Position numbers and translations under genes: made by a program. 52,161 nucleotides of DNA, taken from positions 1 through 52,161 of the forward strand of contig BCHH01000027.1 in the NCBI GenBank assembly GCA_001599595.1, written 5' to 3'. Source of the DNA: Beverwykella pulmonaria. Lineage: Eukaryota; Ascomycota; Dothideomycetes; Pleosporales; Melanommataceae. Position 1 is the stretch's first letter; every line of letters starts with the position of its first letter. Shown here piece after piece: positions 1-11,252 of the stretch. The notes beneath the pieces are model-generated. The model did not search any database and was not told where the DNA came from. It was given only the letters and a program-made list of their open reading frames with translations.

Positions 1-54
1 TTAAATAGAATACAACAACTTAAATAGAATACAACAAAACTAAAGCAACCTAGT

Positions 55-222
55 TGGGTATCCCCTACCCAACCCAACCCAAGCTTTGATCTAACCCAAC
101 CCAACACTAGTACAACTAACCCAACCCAACCCAAACCTTATATAAGCTCACCCAACCCCTACCCAAGCTTATGCCACATACTAACCCAACCCCAACCCGT
201 GGTTGGGTATACCCCCCCCATT
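55..222. repeat. Degenerate CCCAAC-type simple repeat
   Basis: The stretch is built from irregular CCCAAC, CCCAACC and CTACCC words, with one TTGGGT run on the opposite strand near each end. Spacing between words is irregular and other sequence is mixed in, so this is a decayed low-complexity block and not a telomere. It lies just upstream of the Gypsy-1 gag remnant and may belong to that element's untranslated leader. Bases 1-54 hold a short AT-rich duplicate (TTAAATAGAATACAACAA twice). Confidence 0.6.
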
Positions 223-239
223 CGCCAGCCTACCTTTAA

Positions 240-1557
240 CTTTGACAAGATCAGCCAATTTGTTGAGAAGATGGCTGTGCAATAGCAAAGCATTACCAAC
301 AGTACCCCTGCTTGTCGTCGCGCCAATGCAATGCGGGCTAAAGCAGCCTACTGTTATACTTAACAGGATACAACGCACTTAGTAGGAGAACTCGCGCGCA
401 CTCTTGTAGAAGAAGAATTTAAGCTAGGAAAGTCTGTTAAAGAACTACTGCCTGTAGATGTAGATCCTAAAGTTAAGGAGATTATTAAGGGCCTTAGCAG
501 ACTCACCCTTACTGTGGATCAATTTACTTCACTAACTCAGCATCTATTGCTTGAGAAGTATTTCCAGAAGCTGTTAAACGTTGCCTATGCCATAAGCAAG
601 ATCCTTACCTAGGAGCCTCTGTCAAACTATTACAATAATAGAAGCTATTGCACTAGCAAGCCACAAACAGTAGATTTTAATCAAGGAACGCAAAGAGTCA
701 ACAGCTGCAAGTATAACTATTAATGTCTTATGTGTGGCGCTCTAGCAGATAATTATACTATCAAGAACTGTGTTCAATGGCTTTAGTTCCAATTACGTCA
801 CTAGGCTTTCTCTACGCAAGTAGATAGCTAATAGGAATATTACTATGGGACATTCCAACAGGACATTAGAGAGATTGAAGGCACACCACCAACAAGCTTT
901 CTACTTAGCTAGATCAAGGACAAGTGTTGTGAATTCTTTAATGTTACTAATAAAGAGTTTAGAGAATTAGCGCTTATGCTTTAACTAGACAAATTCAAGC
1001 AAGCCGCTCAGGGCAAGCCACTGTTAACCCGCGCCCAGACCCTAGGAACCACAAATACAATTACGCTATTTTGTCCTAGCAGGGCCGCGGTAGATCTAGA
1101 AGAGGAGTACTAACAATTCTCTAACAGCATAGAATTAGACACTGTTCCAAAGCTATATGCATTAGACGCCACTAATTAGGAGCACCTCATCCTGTCTAGC
1201 ACCTCCTCTGTAAATGCTGCAACTTGCAGTTAGACAAAGGACTCAGGATCAAACTAGGCCCTGCTGCGTGGTAATCCCTAGATAGCAAAGAAACTAGCAC
1301 CGTCACGCCCTTCGCCACCTGAGAACGCTTAGCGTCTCTAAGAACTAGAGGATTTTGAGACACATCCTAGCCTTTGCTGTTCTAAATCTCAAACAACATC
1401 AAGTCCAGCAGTTCCATTATCATCACGCAATAATCATAATATGCCTGATGCGCAGGATGTCTGTTAGGATAGTACTCCTGCTACAATTAGGTAGGATGTG
1501 CTTCCTAAGGATATTAACTCGCCTAACCTAGTAGTATCCTTGCCAAAGACTACTAAG
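240..1557 (+). pseudogene. Gypsy-1 gag remnant with zinc knuckle
   Basis: The + strand reads as a Gag-like protein with many TAG/TAA stops. At 724-771 a retroviral-type zinc knuckle is recognisable: CLMCG, then about ten residues, then KNC. The expected histidine is a TAT (Tyr) codon, explained by CAT to TAT at a CpA site. Acidic and Ser/Pro-rich spacer sequence follows. The frame runs straight into 1990 onward once the solo LTR and one copy of its CTAAG duplication are removed, so gag and pol were one translated frame. Gag would package the RNA in cytoplasmic particles; this copy is dead. Confidence 0.7.
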
Positions 1558-1984
1558 TGTAACGGCGCAGGATATCAGGACGATCGGATTCGGGTGCGAA
1601 TCACTACCGAGGCATATGGGAGTGCACGAGTGAGAACGAAATACCCAAGATTGAATTGACACCTATAGGCCGGGTACGAAAGGATATTCAAAAGCTGCCT
1701 GATCTAACTAACGACACGACTGGTTTATATACACGAAGAGAGATGAGAAAGAACGAAGCCGAGGTACTCTAGGTTCAGATAAGGACCCGTATCGGAGTTG
1801 CATCAGGCGCTGGTCCGGAGCCGAGGTAATACAGGTTCGGATATGGATCGAGCCTGTATCGGAGTTGAGTGGGGAGCAGGTCGGGAACCGAAGTCCCACC
1901 GGTTCGGGTAGGAATAGGATCTGTATCGGGATCGGGCAGGGAGCGGCTCGGTCACGTGATGGAACGATTGTTCGAATCGTTACA
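1558..1984 (-). mobile_element. Solo LTR, 427 bp, with 5-bp target duplication
   Basis: The segment starts TGTAACGG and ends CGTTACA, and is flanked on both sides by CTAAG (1553-1557 and 1985-1989), a perfect 5-bp target-site duplication. A TATA-like GTGTATATAAACC on the minus strand suggests the LTR reads leftward. It is more GC-rich than the surrounding Gypsy-1 and keeps CpA and CpG sites, so it has escaped most RIP and is younger than its host element. A decayed copy in the opposite orientation lies at 28514-28939. No internal retrotransposon sequence remains, so it is the product of LTR-LTR recombination. Confidence 0.93.
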
Positions 1985-1989
1985 CTAAG

Positions 1990-2940
1990 AAGAAATGTGC
2001 CTCTCAACCAATAGAGGTGGATCAAATCATGGATGCCGTCCACTTAGACCCTTCAAAGTCAGTTGCACAAGCACTTAGTTAAGAGGTTCGCGGCATTAGT
2101 GTTGCTAACCTTATCGCCCTACCACTTGTTTACAATGGCATAAAAGATTTTATTAGCAAATACAAACAACAAGATAACATAAACAAACCGCTAGATCTAT
2201 CAGCCTTAGTTAATGCTCTTGTTCCATCCTCAGTGCCGCCTAATAAGGACAATGTTAGTGCAGACATTGTGCCTCTCGCGGAGTGCAACATGGTTAAGGC
2301 TAGTAGTGTTTAATCCAATTTGATTTCAAAGCACCAAGTGTTTAGTACTAGAGATACTTGGAACAAGCTCCTTAATTAGGTTCCCAACAAGACTGTGAGC
2401 ACCAAGAACACTGTCGCGAGAGTTACGCAGGTCCAGGGTGAACTTCCTACCTGCTAGGCAGTATTCAATAAACACTAAGGCTAATGCCTAATTAATTGTA
2501 GATCTATGCTAAATGTTATAAGATACTCTGCTGCTAAAGCGCTTAGCCTTGTTATTAAAGAATTTGAAAGTTAAGGCAAAGGGGTGATTACTGCTAACAG
2601 AAGCATAGATCCTTATGTTAGAACTGCATAGGATGTACCTGTCACTATTAGAATTGTTACTATTTACGCCAATTTTTGCATTATACAAGGACTCAACTAG
2701 TCTATTATCCTTGGAGTCCCATAGTGCGCTGCTTTACAATTGTCAATAAAATAGAGTGTTACTAGACAATGCAAATGCAGGATCTTGTCCTAGGATAGCC
2801 AGCGCAATGCTACATTTATTGCTGTAGATTAACCTATTAGGGATCTGGATTCTTATGTTTAACACCTGTTAGGAAAAGAGTAGGGGATGCGCCTATAGGG
2901 CATGCGCATCCCTGTTATGTCTAGAAAGACCCTGACAAAG
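1990..2940 (+). pseudogene. Gypsy-1 spacer and aspartic protease remnant
   Basis: This continues the gag frame. The protease is recognisable around 2485-2725: LINCRSMLNVI, where the family usually has a D-[ST/C]-G catalytic loop, and downstream ILGVPQ matching the conserved ILG of retropepsins. The catalytic Asp appears as Asn and the next Gly as Arg, both explained by G-to-A changes. The enzyme would process the Gag-Pol polyprotein inside particles. Numerous TAG and TAA codons interrupt the frame. The assignment rests on position before RT and on the ILG motif, so it is moderately secure. Confidence 0.6.
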
Positions 2941-5900
2941 CAAGTTTGTTTGTGAAATTAGCTCAACTAGGGTTGCAATTACTTCAACTAATAAGATTTA
3001 AGCAGGCTTGGCAAGCAAAACAGACTAAATCCTATTAGTCTGTCTACAACCTAAGCCGCGCACATTGCTTCGCCATCCAGACTCAAGTTCTTGAGGCAAA
3101 ACAAGGCGCGCATCCTGTTGCTGTGACTGAAAATGAGCACCGTCACTCCCCTGCTAAAGCGCGCGACGATCAATTCCTCTGCAGACGGCTGCCCGCGAAC
3201 AATGCACTTGGGTATGGCGAATATAGCTGGATATTTACTAAGCAAAATCGGCGTGATTTTGTCGCATGGTCTAAGAATGATGACCGTTCAGACAGAGTGA
3301 AGGACCGCCAAACATCTGAGATGTTCACTATTATGCAGGAACTAAATTGACAAGCTTATTAGGAGCTGCGAGCTAAAGACTATTTCTATAACGCAAATAG
3401 GTGATTGCGACACTGCAACACAATGCACAAACGTGTCACTAAGAAGATCTGTCCTGTTGACACGCCTCAGCTAGATGAACCAATAGAGTTTAGAAGGCCA
3501 GACTAGAGAATCCGCGCTATTAACAGACATACCCAGTGAGAAGCCCTGCATGGTCCGCAGCTGGGCCCATACAATTACCTATTTAAATGACGTCACGCGC
3601 TGTTCCCTCGCGGACAGCGGTGTACTCTAGAGAGACTATCCAAGCTAACATATAGAGACATTCTTTGGCCAGCAGAAATCCATTTGCTTTAGCAGATGCT
3701 TCTTAATTGTAAAGGTGCATTAGCATAGGATGATAGGACTAGGCGGAATCTAGAAGGTTTACCAACAATGTCTGCCCACTGTACAAGATTAAGACAATTC
3801 TACACAAAGCATAGCAGTGTCCCAGCTTTAAGCTGCTAAAGAAACTTAAACTAATATGTTAACAAATAATCTAAGAGCAAATTAATTAAGGGGTTCTTAA
3901 ATATTGCAACAGCTAATACCGCAATCCTTAGTTTTTGGTGCCTAAAAAGGACAGAAAATATTAATTAATTAACAACACGCAACACATGAACGTGGTTACT
4001 GTTTAAGATGCCAATCTTCCTCTAAATGCGGACAATTTCTTAGAACGTTATGCTAGATGTAAGATTCTTACTATTATAAACTTCTTTTCTAGCTATAATT
4101 ATATTACCCTCTATCTAGAAAGCAGAGACATGACTGCGTTCTAGACTCTAATTAGATTGGTGAGGATAAGTACTATAGTGCAAGGTGCGACAAACTCACC
4201 TAGTGCGTTTCTTAGGGTTGTGATAAAGGTGCTTAGTAGACACTTCCCAACTTGGGCAAGCGCATTTATTAATAATGTGGTGTGTGGAGGCTCTAAGGAT
4301 TAATACAATAACAAGGAATTACTTCTAGGCGTCTGCTGTTTTGTTCTTAAACACCTTAAAGATCTTGACAATATGTTATACAACATTAAATGTGCGGGCG
4401 GCACTATTAAGGCGTCCAAGTCTAAATAGGGCATGTAGCGCATGGCTATTGTTGGATTTGAGGTTGATGAGCATGGTTGATACCTAATAAAGAACAAAGT
4501 TGACAAGATTCTTGATTAGCTAGACTGCAGGAATGTAAAGGAGGTGCAGATGTTTGTTAGAATTTGTGTGTACTATTAAATCTAGGTCTTCTGCTTTGCA
4601 ATTGTTGCAAAACTATTGTTTCTCCTGCTTAGGATAGACGCTGTGTGGGAATAGACCAACGCTTACTAGCAAGCTATAGGTACATTAAAAACTAGCATCT
4701 GTTTGGCGCCAGCACTTGCAACTATTAACTATGGCTAACCCTTTCTTATGGTGTACGTTGGTGTTGATGTAAGCGGCGAAGGTGGAGGCGCAGTAATAGA
4801 ACAACTAGGTTGCAATAGAAAGTGACACCTAATCTAATTTAAGAGCACATTGTGGTTGGAGTGAGAAAGCCAATAGCATTCTACCAAGCTTAAGTGCAAA
4901 GTGGTGGTCTAGGCATTAAAGAAATTCCGCATCTAGCTATATGGCATCTATTTTACTATTAAGACTAATGCTTAGACTCTGATCGCCCAATTAAATTAAA
5001 CGTCTTTGGAAGTACCTAGTTCCCTTATAAACAGGTGGCTAGCATATATCTTACTGTGGGACTTTGAAATTAAGCATGTTCCTAGCAAGAAGAATGTAGT
5101 AGCTGATGCACTATCCTAATATCTAAAGCCTAAAGGATAGGTGCCCCTAGCAGAACTAGAAGATGACATTGAAACCTTTATTAATAATGCACTCATGTTA
5201 GTTACTACCAGCAACTATATCTACAGTCTGTTACACTACTATAATATTAACGCCAACAAAGTAGGACGCATCCTTGACAGCACCTATTCTAAGGAGTTAG
5301 AGCAGATTGCGCAGTTCCTTACCTTGCTAAAGAAGCTGCAAGGTATGACCTGGGCGCAGATGAGAAAATAGAGCAAAATGGCACTCACTTTCTACACTAA
5401 AAACAGACAGTTGTTTAAAAAGGTCTTACACAATACGCTTGTGCTTTGGCGAGTAGTTAATAATTTAGACTAGCAAACTGCCTTAGTCTAGGAAATCTAC
5501 AACTAGGCAGGCCACCACGGGATTAATAGGGTATTTAGTGTTCTTGCACAACAATACTAGTAGAAGAAGATGTACAACCTGGTTAAGTCTACTATTAAGA
5601 GCTGTCTACTATGTTAGCTTTAGGCAACTAAGCGCAAGAAAGACATGCTCACTACAATATATTCCTAGACGTTATAGGAATAGATTACCTTTAACATTGT
5701 CTACATGCCTAACGGAAAGCTAGGAAAACGTTATCTAGTGCTAGGTAGAGAGTACATCTCTAGATAGGTGGAAGGTCGCGCCCTTTGGAACAACAATTTA
5801 AAATTAGTGGCCAAGTTTATCTATAAAGAATTTTTCTGTAGATGGTTGATGTGCAGGAAATTAACTGTTGACAGAGGTCCAGAAACACAAGTAGTAGTTG

Positions 5901-6560
5901 CAGACCTAGCAAAAATCTACAGCATTTAGCAAGTGCAGTCTTTAGGATAGAATCCTCAAGCAGAAGGATTTATTGAAGGGGGACACAAGCCTATTATTAA
6001 TGCACTCGCCAAGCTCAAAGGAAACTAGGTTGACAACCTTCCTACAGTGCTATAGGCTGACTAATGCTCTATCTATAAATCTACTAGGTACTCCCCTATA
6101 CAACTAGTTACTAGCTAAAATCCTGTTCTTCCTGTAGAACTAAGCCTGCCAACATGGCAAACGCTTCTGTGGGCCAAAGTTTGCACCTAAGATTAGCTAA
6201 TTGCTATTTAAGCAATGCAACTAGACGTCCGCAAGGAACATTTGTTAGAGGTAATTGCTTAAGTAGCCTGCCTGCAAGCTGCTAACAAAGAATACTGGGA
6301 TACTACACAGGACATCAACCATAAGGATCTCAACGTTGGAGACCTTGTTCTACTCTAGGATTTGTTGCGAGAAGTTAATATGTTAAGAGCAAGGAAACTC
6401 CATAGCAGATGGCTCAGCCTATATTAGATTAAATCTTTATAGCAACATTAAGGTTACTACTAACTTAAGGATCTTAACAGCTCCCTATTTAAGGAAACAA
6501 CGTTAGGACACAAGCTTAAAAAGTTTGTACCGTGAACTAGAACTGATATCGCTAGTACTA
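2941..6560 (+). pseudogene. Gypsy-1 pol remnant (RT, RNase H, integrase)
   Basis: Domains in order: linker (2941-3880); reverse transcriptase (about 3900-4560) with a KKDRKY motif, a QGATNSPSAF block at 4180-4206, and the catalytic pair read as INN at 4268-4276 where the family has I/V-DD; RNase H (about 4740-5120) with GVDVSGEGGGAV, followed by the typical HVPSKKNVVADALS tether; integrase zinc-binding region (5505-5630) with HHGI and a C-x2-C pair, then the core with a PQAEGFIEGGHKPIINAL block near 5955-6010. Integrase would join the cDNA to host DNA. Stops occur about every 20-40 codons, nearly all RIP-type. Both RT aspartates are Asn, so the enzyme is dead even where the frame is open. Confidence 0.85.
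2985..3050. repeat. Foldback repeat, copy 1 (about 65 bp)
   Basis: ACTAATAAGATTTA at the left pairs with TAAATCCTATTAGT at the right, with one mismatch, across a loop of about 30 bases. The same arms and the trailing TCTGTC-ACAACC are found again at 7072-7137. Here the repeat lies inside the Gypsy-1 pol linker. Confidence 0.7.
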
Positions 6561-6845
6561 ACTGTAGGAATGTTAAGCTTTGGGACGCCGCTAAGTGGCC
6601 AGCAAGACATTAGCATGCTAAACTACCTGCTGACAAACTGCATCTTCCTAAACAGCCTTAAACAGACGTTTAACATTAACAGCTTAGGAAGCTCTGCTCT
6701 TGAGTTAGAGCGAACTGGGACCTAGTTAAGAAAGCGCCAAAGGTAGTTATCTAGAAAAAGGCATTTAATTGCAATAATTATGTTTGTTATAACAACACCA
6801 GCTCCTTGTCCTTAGACAAAGAGTAGACCCAAACCACAACTAACA

Positions 6846-7032
6846 AAGTGGGGGAGGACTGTTAGAATTATTTTCTGCGTTTTTTATTATTTTCTTTTTT
6901 AGTTTAATTCTTCTTTGTTTTATGTATGCGCAACGTTTTCAGCTCCTAAATTGCAGCGCAACTAGCCCTTTTACTAACTATTGTCATTTCCCTTCTAACT
7001 ATAATTACAACGCGCAAAGTGGGGGAGGCTTA
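6846..7032 (+). other. Gypsy-1 polypurine tract and putative 3' LTR start; PPT-like tract repeated
   Basis: AAAGTGGGGGAGGAC at 6845-6859 is a textbook polypurine tract, directly followed by TGTTAGAATTA, a plausible LTR start at 6860. A near-identical tract, AAAGTGGGGGAGGC, recurs at 7017-7030. I could not find the LTR end or a second copy of the LTR in the window, so its extent is undefined. Two purine tracts about 170 bases apart could mean a nested second Gypsy end or a duplicated tract. Confidence 0.55.
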
Positions 7033-7071
7033 GGGCGGCGGCGCAGCATGGGCTGGGGTCGCGATCGCTCC

Positions 7072-7137
7072 AGCCAATAAGATTTAAGCGAGCTCGCTAA
7101 GCGAAACAGCTCAAATCCTATTAGTCTGTCCACAACC
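7072..7137. repeat. Foldback repeat, copy 2 (about 65 bp)
   Basis: CAATAAGATTTAAGC at the left and CAAATCCTATTAGT at the right form an imperfect hairpin and match the copy at 2985-3050, including the trailing TCTGTCCACAACC. It sits just downstream of the second purine tract, in sequence that is much less RIP-biased than its surroundings. Confidence 0.7.
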
Positions 7138-7910
7138 AAACCGGCGCGCATGTCAGGACTACTATCAACGACAAACTGTGCATTTTCTTGAACGATATGC
7201 ATTCCTAATACACGTGGGTGTTGATGCAAAATGGTGAGAGCAGTGATGGTGGTACAAACAGGTCGCGATGAATCCCCGCAGCAACCAGACTCACCTGACA
7301 CTCTTGACGGCCGCGAATGCCATGGTCGCGCATGCTGGCGCCGACCACAATACCAACTAAACAGACAACAATATCGCGAATTCACCTAAAGCGCGCGTGT
7401 GATTGACACGCAGTGAATAGTTCACAATATCAGCTAATCAGAAGCCGGAAAACAATGGCAAACGCGACAAGCGGCCTCTCGCGGCTGAAAGTGAAAGTCG
7501 CGGCGAGCGGTGAGCAATGATTGTGGTTGATATTGTTGTTAGGCACTGGTGAAAGCACAATAAGGTGAAAGCACAATAGGTGAAATAACAAGACACACCG
7601 CCCCTCGCGCCCGCACCTGGACGATAGATATAGAGACTCCCCCCCCCCCCCNCCTGCGTCCTCTGTCTTTTAAACAACCTCAACCTCTCTAGAAGGAAGC
7701 TCTCTCATCTTCTTGATACTACCACCCGCGATAACAGTGACAGCGGTGCTGAAGCCTCTGTCAATTCAAGCTCACAATTTTCCTGTTCTGGTTAGCCAAA
7801 TTAAATTGATTCTGATCCTCCAGGTTGTTTTCTGACATAGTCATCCTCAAATACTAGTCAAGCTTGCGTCCAGGCAAAGCAGGAGCTAGATCTAGGTGGT
7901 GAATAGCAGG
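7138..7910. other. Intergenic stretch, no convincing gene
   Basis: This 770-bp stretch is richer in G and C than its neighbours. Open frames exist on both strands but none shows a recognisable domain. It contains a poly-C run ending in an ambiguous base (7647-7661), a direct repeat of GGTGAAAGCACAATA (about 7548-7578), and from about 7690 a frame with RIP stops that leads toward the next gene. It may be the remaining part of the Gypsy-1 LTR plus the promoter and leader of the 7911 gene. Confidence 0.4.
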
Positions 7911-8628
7911 ATGGCTACACAGAAGTCAAAAGGAAAGGAACAAGCGCGCGATGGCGATGATGCTCATTCTAGGATTGTGTCACCTTCCTGGCCATCCTAA
8001 CACCTGGCACTTTTAGTGATGGGCGACATCACAACGCCACCCTCTTATTCTTAATTGTTAACAAATCACCCTTATGTCACGGCCAGCGGGTACCCACTTT
8101 AAGCATTGGCGCCTAAGGCAATAACTAGAGACTAGGTGACTAATTACCAAATGGGAGAGATTCTGTACTTCTCTAGTTATAAAATTGGGAACTAGGGAAG
8201 CAACTTTAAGGATTACACCAATTTCTTCCTCCCTAACCTTGGATACATAAGTGTACGACAATTTATAAGGCATCTAGAGAGCGTTAGTCTAGAACAACAA
8301 TCCCAAATCTATAAGAACGTTTTGACTAGTATGTCTGTGCATTTGCATGAGGTGGTAAATGTAGTAAGTGCTTTTGGAAATTATGCAATAAGTAACACAG
8401 CTGCTATAGAAGCATACAGCGGCGCCAACTAGTTTCAAAAGGACCACCCTTTCCTCAAGTTAGCAGAGGCATTTTGCAACAAGACCGCGGCGCAGATCCT
8501 AGAGAACCAAGGTGTTATTGTAGATAAATAGGGTGCTAAGTTCTAGGATAATATTGTGCTCCTGTTGATAGGGATCTTACAGCTAGCTGCATAGTGGTGC
8601 GAGCACTAGTCGGCAAGGCATAAGACAG

Positions 8629-8816
8629 TTGTACGGTGTACACAGCGTACGGGGATAGTAGGGTGGGCAACAGGTTTCTGGTTATTGCTCTGCTAGTCTA
8701 TGTACGAACGCGAGCGATATTTAAGGAGGCGCGCTCGTGCACGGGCATCACGTGGTATAACCACGTGATCCTATACCGGGCTAGACATACTTTACGCCGT
8801 ATCGCTCCTGCGTACG
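8629..8816. mobile_element. 188-bp GC-rich insertion flanked by GACAG
   Basis: GACAG occurs on both sides (8624-8628 and 8817-8821). Removing the segment with one GACAG restores a continuous local reading frame (CGG CAA GGC ATA AGA CAG CTC). The insert is rich in G and C, lacks RIP stops and differs sharply from the flanks. It begins TTGTACGGTG, ends TGCGTACG, and carries a perfect palindrome at 8747-8769. A short solo LTR is likely, but the ends are not a clean TG...CA, so the class is uncertain. Confidence 0.65.
8747..8769. repeat. Perfect 23-bp palindrome with CACGTG arms
   Basis: ATCACGTGGT, spacer ATA, ACCACGTGAT: two 10-bp perfectly complementary arms, each holding a CACGTG E-box. It lies within the 188-bp insertion and is likely a regulatory part of an LTR. 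Confidence 0.9.
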
Positions 8817-11252
8817 GACAGCTCCCTTATTTCCCTAAAGCATAGATGCAAGTTACTATTCTGCAGCGCTAGGCCTACATGGCATTACAACAATTGTTGG
8901 AAAGAATTGCACCCACTGTCAACACAGAGATAGCAAAACAAATTAATTACCCTAGACAGAGAAAATTAAACAAGCTATATCTAGTCCCCAAGGATTTTAT
9001 TTGAGGCTATAAACTTCTCTAAGCATAGAACACAGCACACTAAAAGGCAAAGCAGTTTGACAAGGAGAATGCTAAACATTAAGAAGACTGGCTTAACATT
9101 CTTGCGGGCTAGGAGTATTTCCTAAGGGATAAACATAGGAAGCCTTTTATAAGCGCTAGAGGTTAGGTTACAAATAATTAGATGGAGAAGCACAGAATGA
9201 GCATTGTTCACCATCTAGTTGTGCCCACCCTAAAGCCCCAGATCTAAGACGACTAGTTTAACTAACAACCCTTTAACAAGCAGCACTGCCACATCCTGTC
9301 TCAGCAGTCTAATATATTAATAAGAAGCATAACACCTAGTTGTGCGCCTGGCAATGTTAGAACCCCAACTACTAGACCAAGCTCTGCTGGATTGATGATC
9401 CTCTCGTCCCCTCTTAGTGATGCTATAACTATATTAACTCTGTTAGACTATGGCTCTTATTCTATGCAACGTTTGAAGGCAAACACTATAACAGGCTCCC
9501 CGCTGCAACATACTATATTGCTAAACAGGGCTACTATCCTAGAGAATTCCCTTGCGAGGATTAATCTAGAGAATTAACATCCTAACTAGGAACAACGTGT
9601 TCTTTGTAGAAAGTTCTTGTTAACTGTAGAACAAGGAGTGTCTAATGCGCTTCTAGCTCTAGTTCAGAAACTAGATAAAGACCAACCTATCTAGGAGGAG
9701 ATTGTGCTGCGCCAGCAGAGACCTGCCCTAGCCTAAAGAGCTAAAGCTGCTGTTGCTGGCTATGCCACTAAAGAGCGCCTTGACAAGGAAATTGAGTTTA
9801 ACAACTAGATAGACATTAGCAACATACTGTACCTTAATTCTTAAATAGGATGTCCCTGTTCTGCAGAACTCTAGCAAATAATTTGGAAGATTGGCAACTA
9901 CAACATTAGGAACAAAGAGTGTGGACCCCTGCTTAAGCTGTTCTACAAACAAGCCAAAGGTAACAAGAGGTTAAAGGATGTATGCTTTAGTCACACCAAG
10001 CTTGTCGCTAGCCAGCTTGGCTTCGCCACTTAGGGCGTCACTTATAAAGAACTTATGTTATACATATTTGCTGTCTATTTTAGCTAGAGCAAGTATAGTG
10101 ACTAGAAGAATGATAACGTCCTGTACCTACTGTTTAAGCCTTCCTGCTGCAGACCCCACTCTACCAACGCGCTCCTTAGTTACTAGTTCTTCCCTAAATT
10201 GATCTGTCCCACTATTAACTATGACTAGGTTATCAATGTTCTTGGTCTAGAAAAGATGGTGCGTTAATTTAAGAAGGATGGCTCTATTACTGCAATAGTG
10301 TTTAACTAGGTAGTGGAAGATGATAAACTGAGAAGCATTCTTAACGCTAAGTATGATATGTACCTCTATTATACACGCCTGCAAAATAGAGGCTTAAATT
10401 AAGGATGGGGACAAACTTAATTTTACTCCCTTATGCAGCAGGTTGTTCAAGGAGATATATACTATTATACTCTCTACGCGGTCCTTTAGCAAGCAGTGTG
10501 CCTTATTTCCTACCTATACTATACAAAGTACGTGAAGCCTAGTGATCCTACTTAGTTTAAGCACGTGGACCTAAACATTGCCAAAGCAGTAAAGCATAGA
10601 CATATAGTAGAGATAATACAGGGTAGTGTCTTATGGGATGACAAGAATAACAGCAGCTGCACCCTTATGCTTCTTAGGATGCACAATGTGCTCACTGAAT
10701 ACTAGAAGTGGCGAGAGGAGAAAGGAATGAAGGAAGGGAAGAACATCTAAGCATAGGACAACAAAATTAACTTTCCTAATGAAGTCTAGAAGTAGCTTGG
10801 ATCCTTAGTGTAATAGAAAAAGGTAACATGCTTGGCTAGTGAAGTGCGCATCTTAGACCTACGCCTCCTACATAGTTCTACAGGACTGACTACAAATTAA
10901 CGTCGCACTATGCTGCTATAGTTTGTTTGAGTCTGCGACAACATAGAAACTATAGAGAATCCTACTATAGGAACGTATAATTAATTGGCTAAAGCACACT
11001 ATAATCTAACAGCTAGACTGTCTTCACCATTAGGATGGCCAAACAAGTATAGAGGAATCAACAGTGCTTTTCCAGGCGCGATTCCACCCAACTTCACGTC
11101 TATAATCTCTAAGGCTATTCACTGCCAGGTGAAATAGAATGCGCCGCTAGTAATCTATGAGCTTGGTACCCTTTTTAGCAATAGGATGACCAAGGAGAGT
11201 ACGCCGGCCAGAGGGTTAGGGCTAGCTCCCTGTCCTTTGCAAAATTTCGCGG

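Larger units (their letters stand above)
223..6860 (+). mobile_element. Gypsy-1: RIP-inactivated Ty3/Gypsy retrotransposon
   Basis: A single LTR-retrotransposon body runs left to right with gag, protease, reverse transcriptase, RNase H and integrase in Ty3/Gypsy order. It ends at a purine-rich tract followed by TGTTAG, the expected start of a 3' LTR. The 5' LTR is not seen and probably lies left of the window. The frame is interrupted dozens of times, mainly by TAG and TAA at places where Gln or Trp would be expected, the classic outcome of RIP. A younger solo LTR interrupts it at 1558-1984. It cannot encode functional proteins. Confidence 0.85.
7911..11195 (+). pseudogene. RIP-damaged large gene, probable 2OG-Fe(II) dioxygenase-like protein
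   Basis: From ATG 7911 (MATQKSKGKEQARD) the frame continues with TAG/TAA interruptions to about 8590. It then resumes in another frame, probably across an intron or frameshift, and stays in one frame from 8819 to 11195. The C-terminal part carries HVDLN at 10562-10576 (an H-x-D iron site). About 103 residues on is LLHSS (His at 10871), followed nine and ten codons later by a pair of Arg and then T-M-L. H-x-D, distal His and Arg is the 2-oxoglutarate dioxygenase signature, seen in phytanoyl-CoA hydroxylase-like and related fungal proteins. I infer oxidative modification of an unknown substrate; TET/JBP-type DNA oxygenases are another possibility. Frame and motifs are seen; the fold is inferred. 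The reading stops at the start of the tandem unit and the gene may be truncated there. Confidence 0.5.

Noticed and set aside
55..222. A telomere or interstitial telomere array at the left edge
   Set aside because: The CCCAAC words are irregular and mixed with other sequence, appear on both strands, and do not match the TTAGGG repeat of most ascomycetes.
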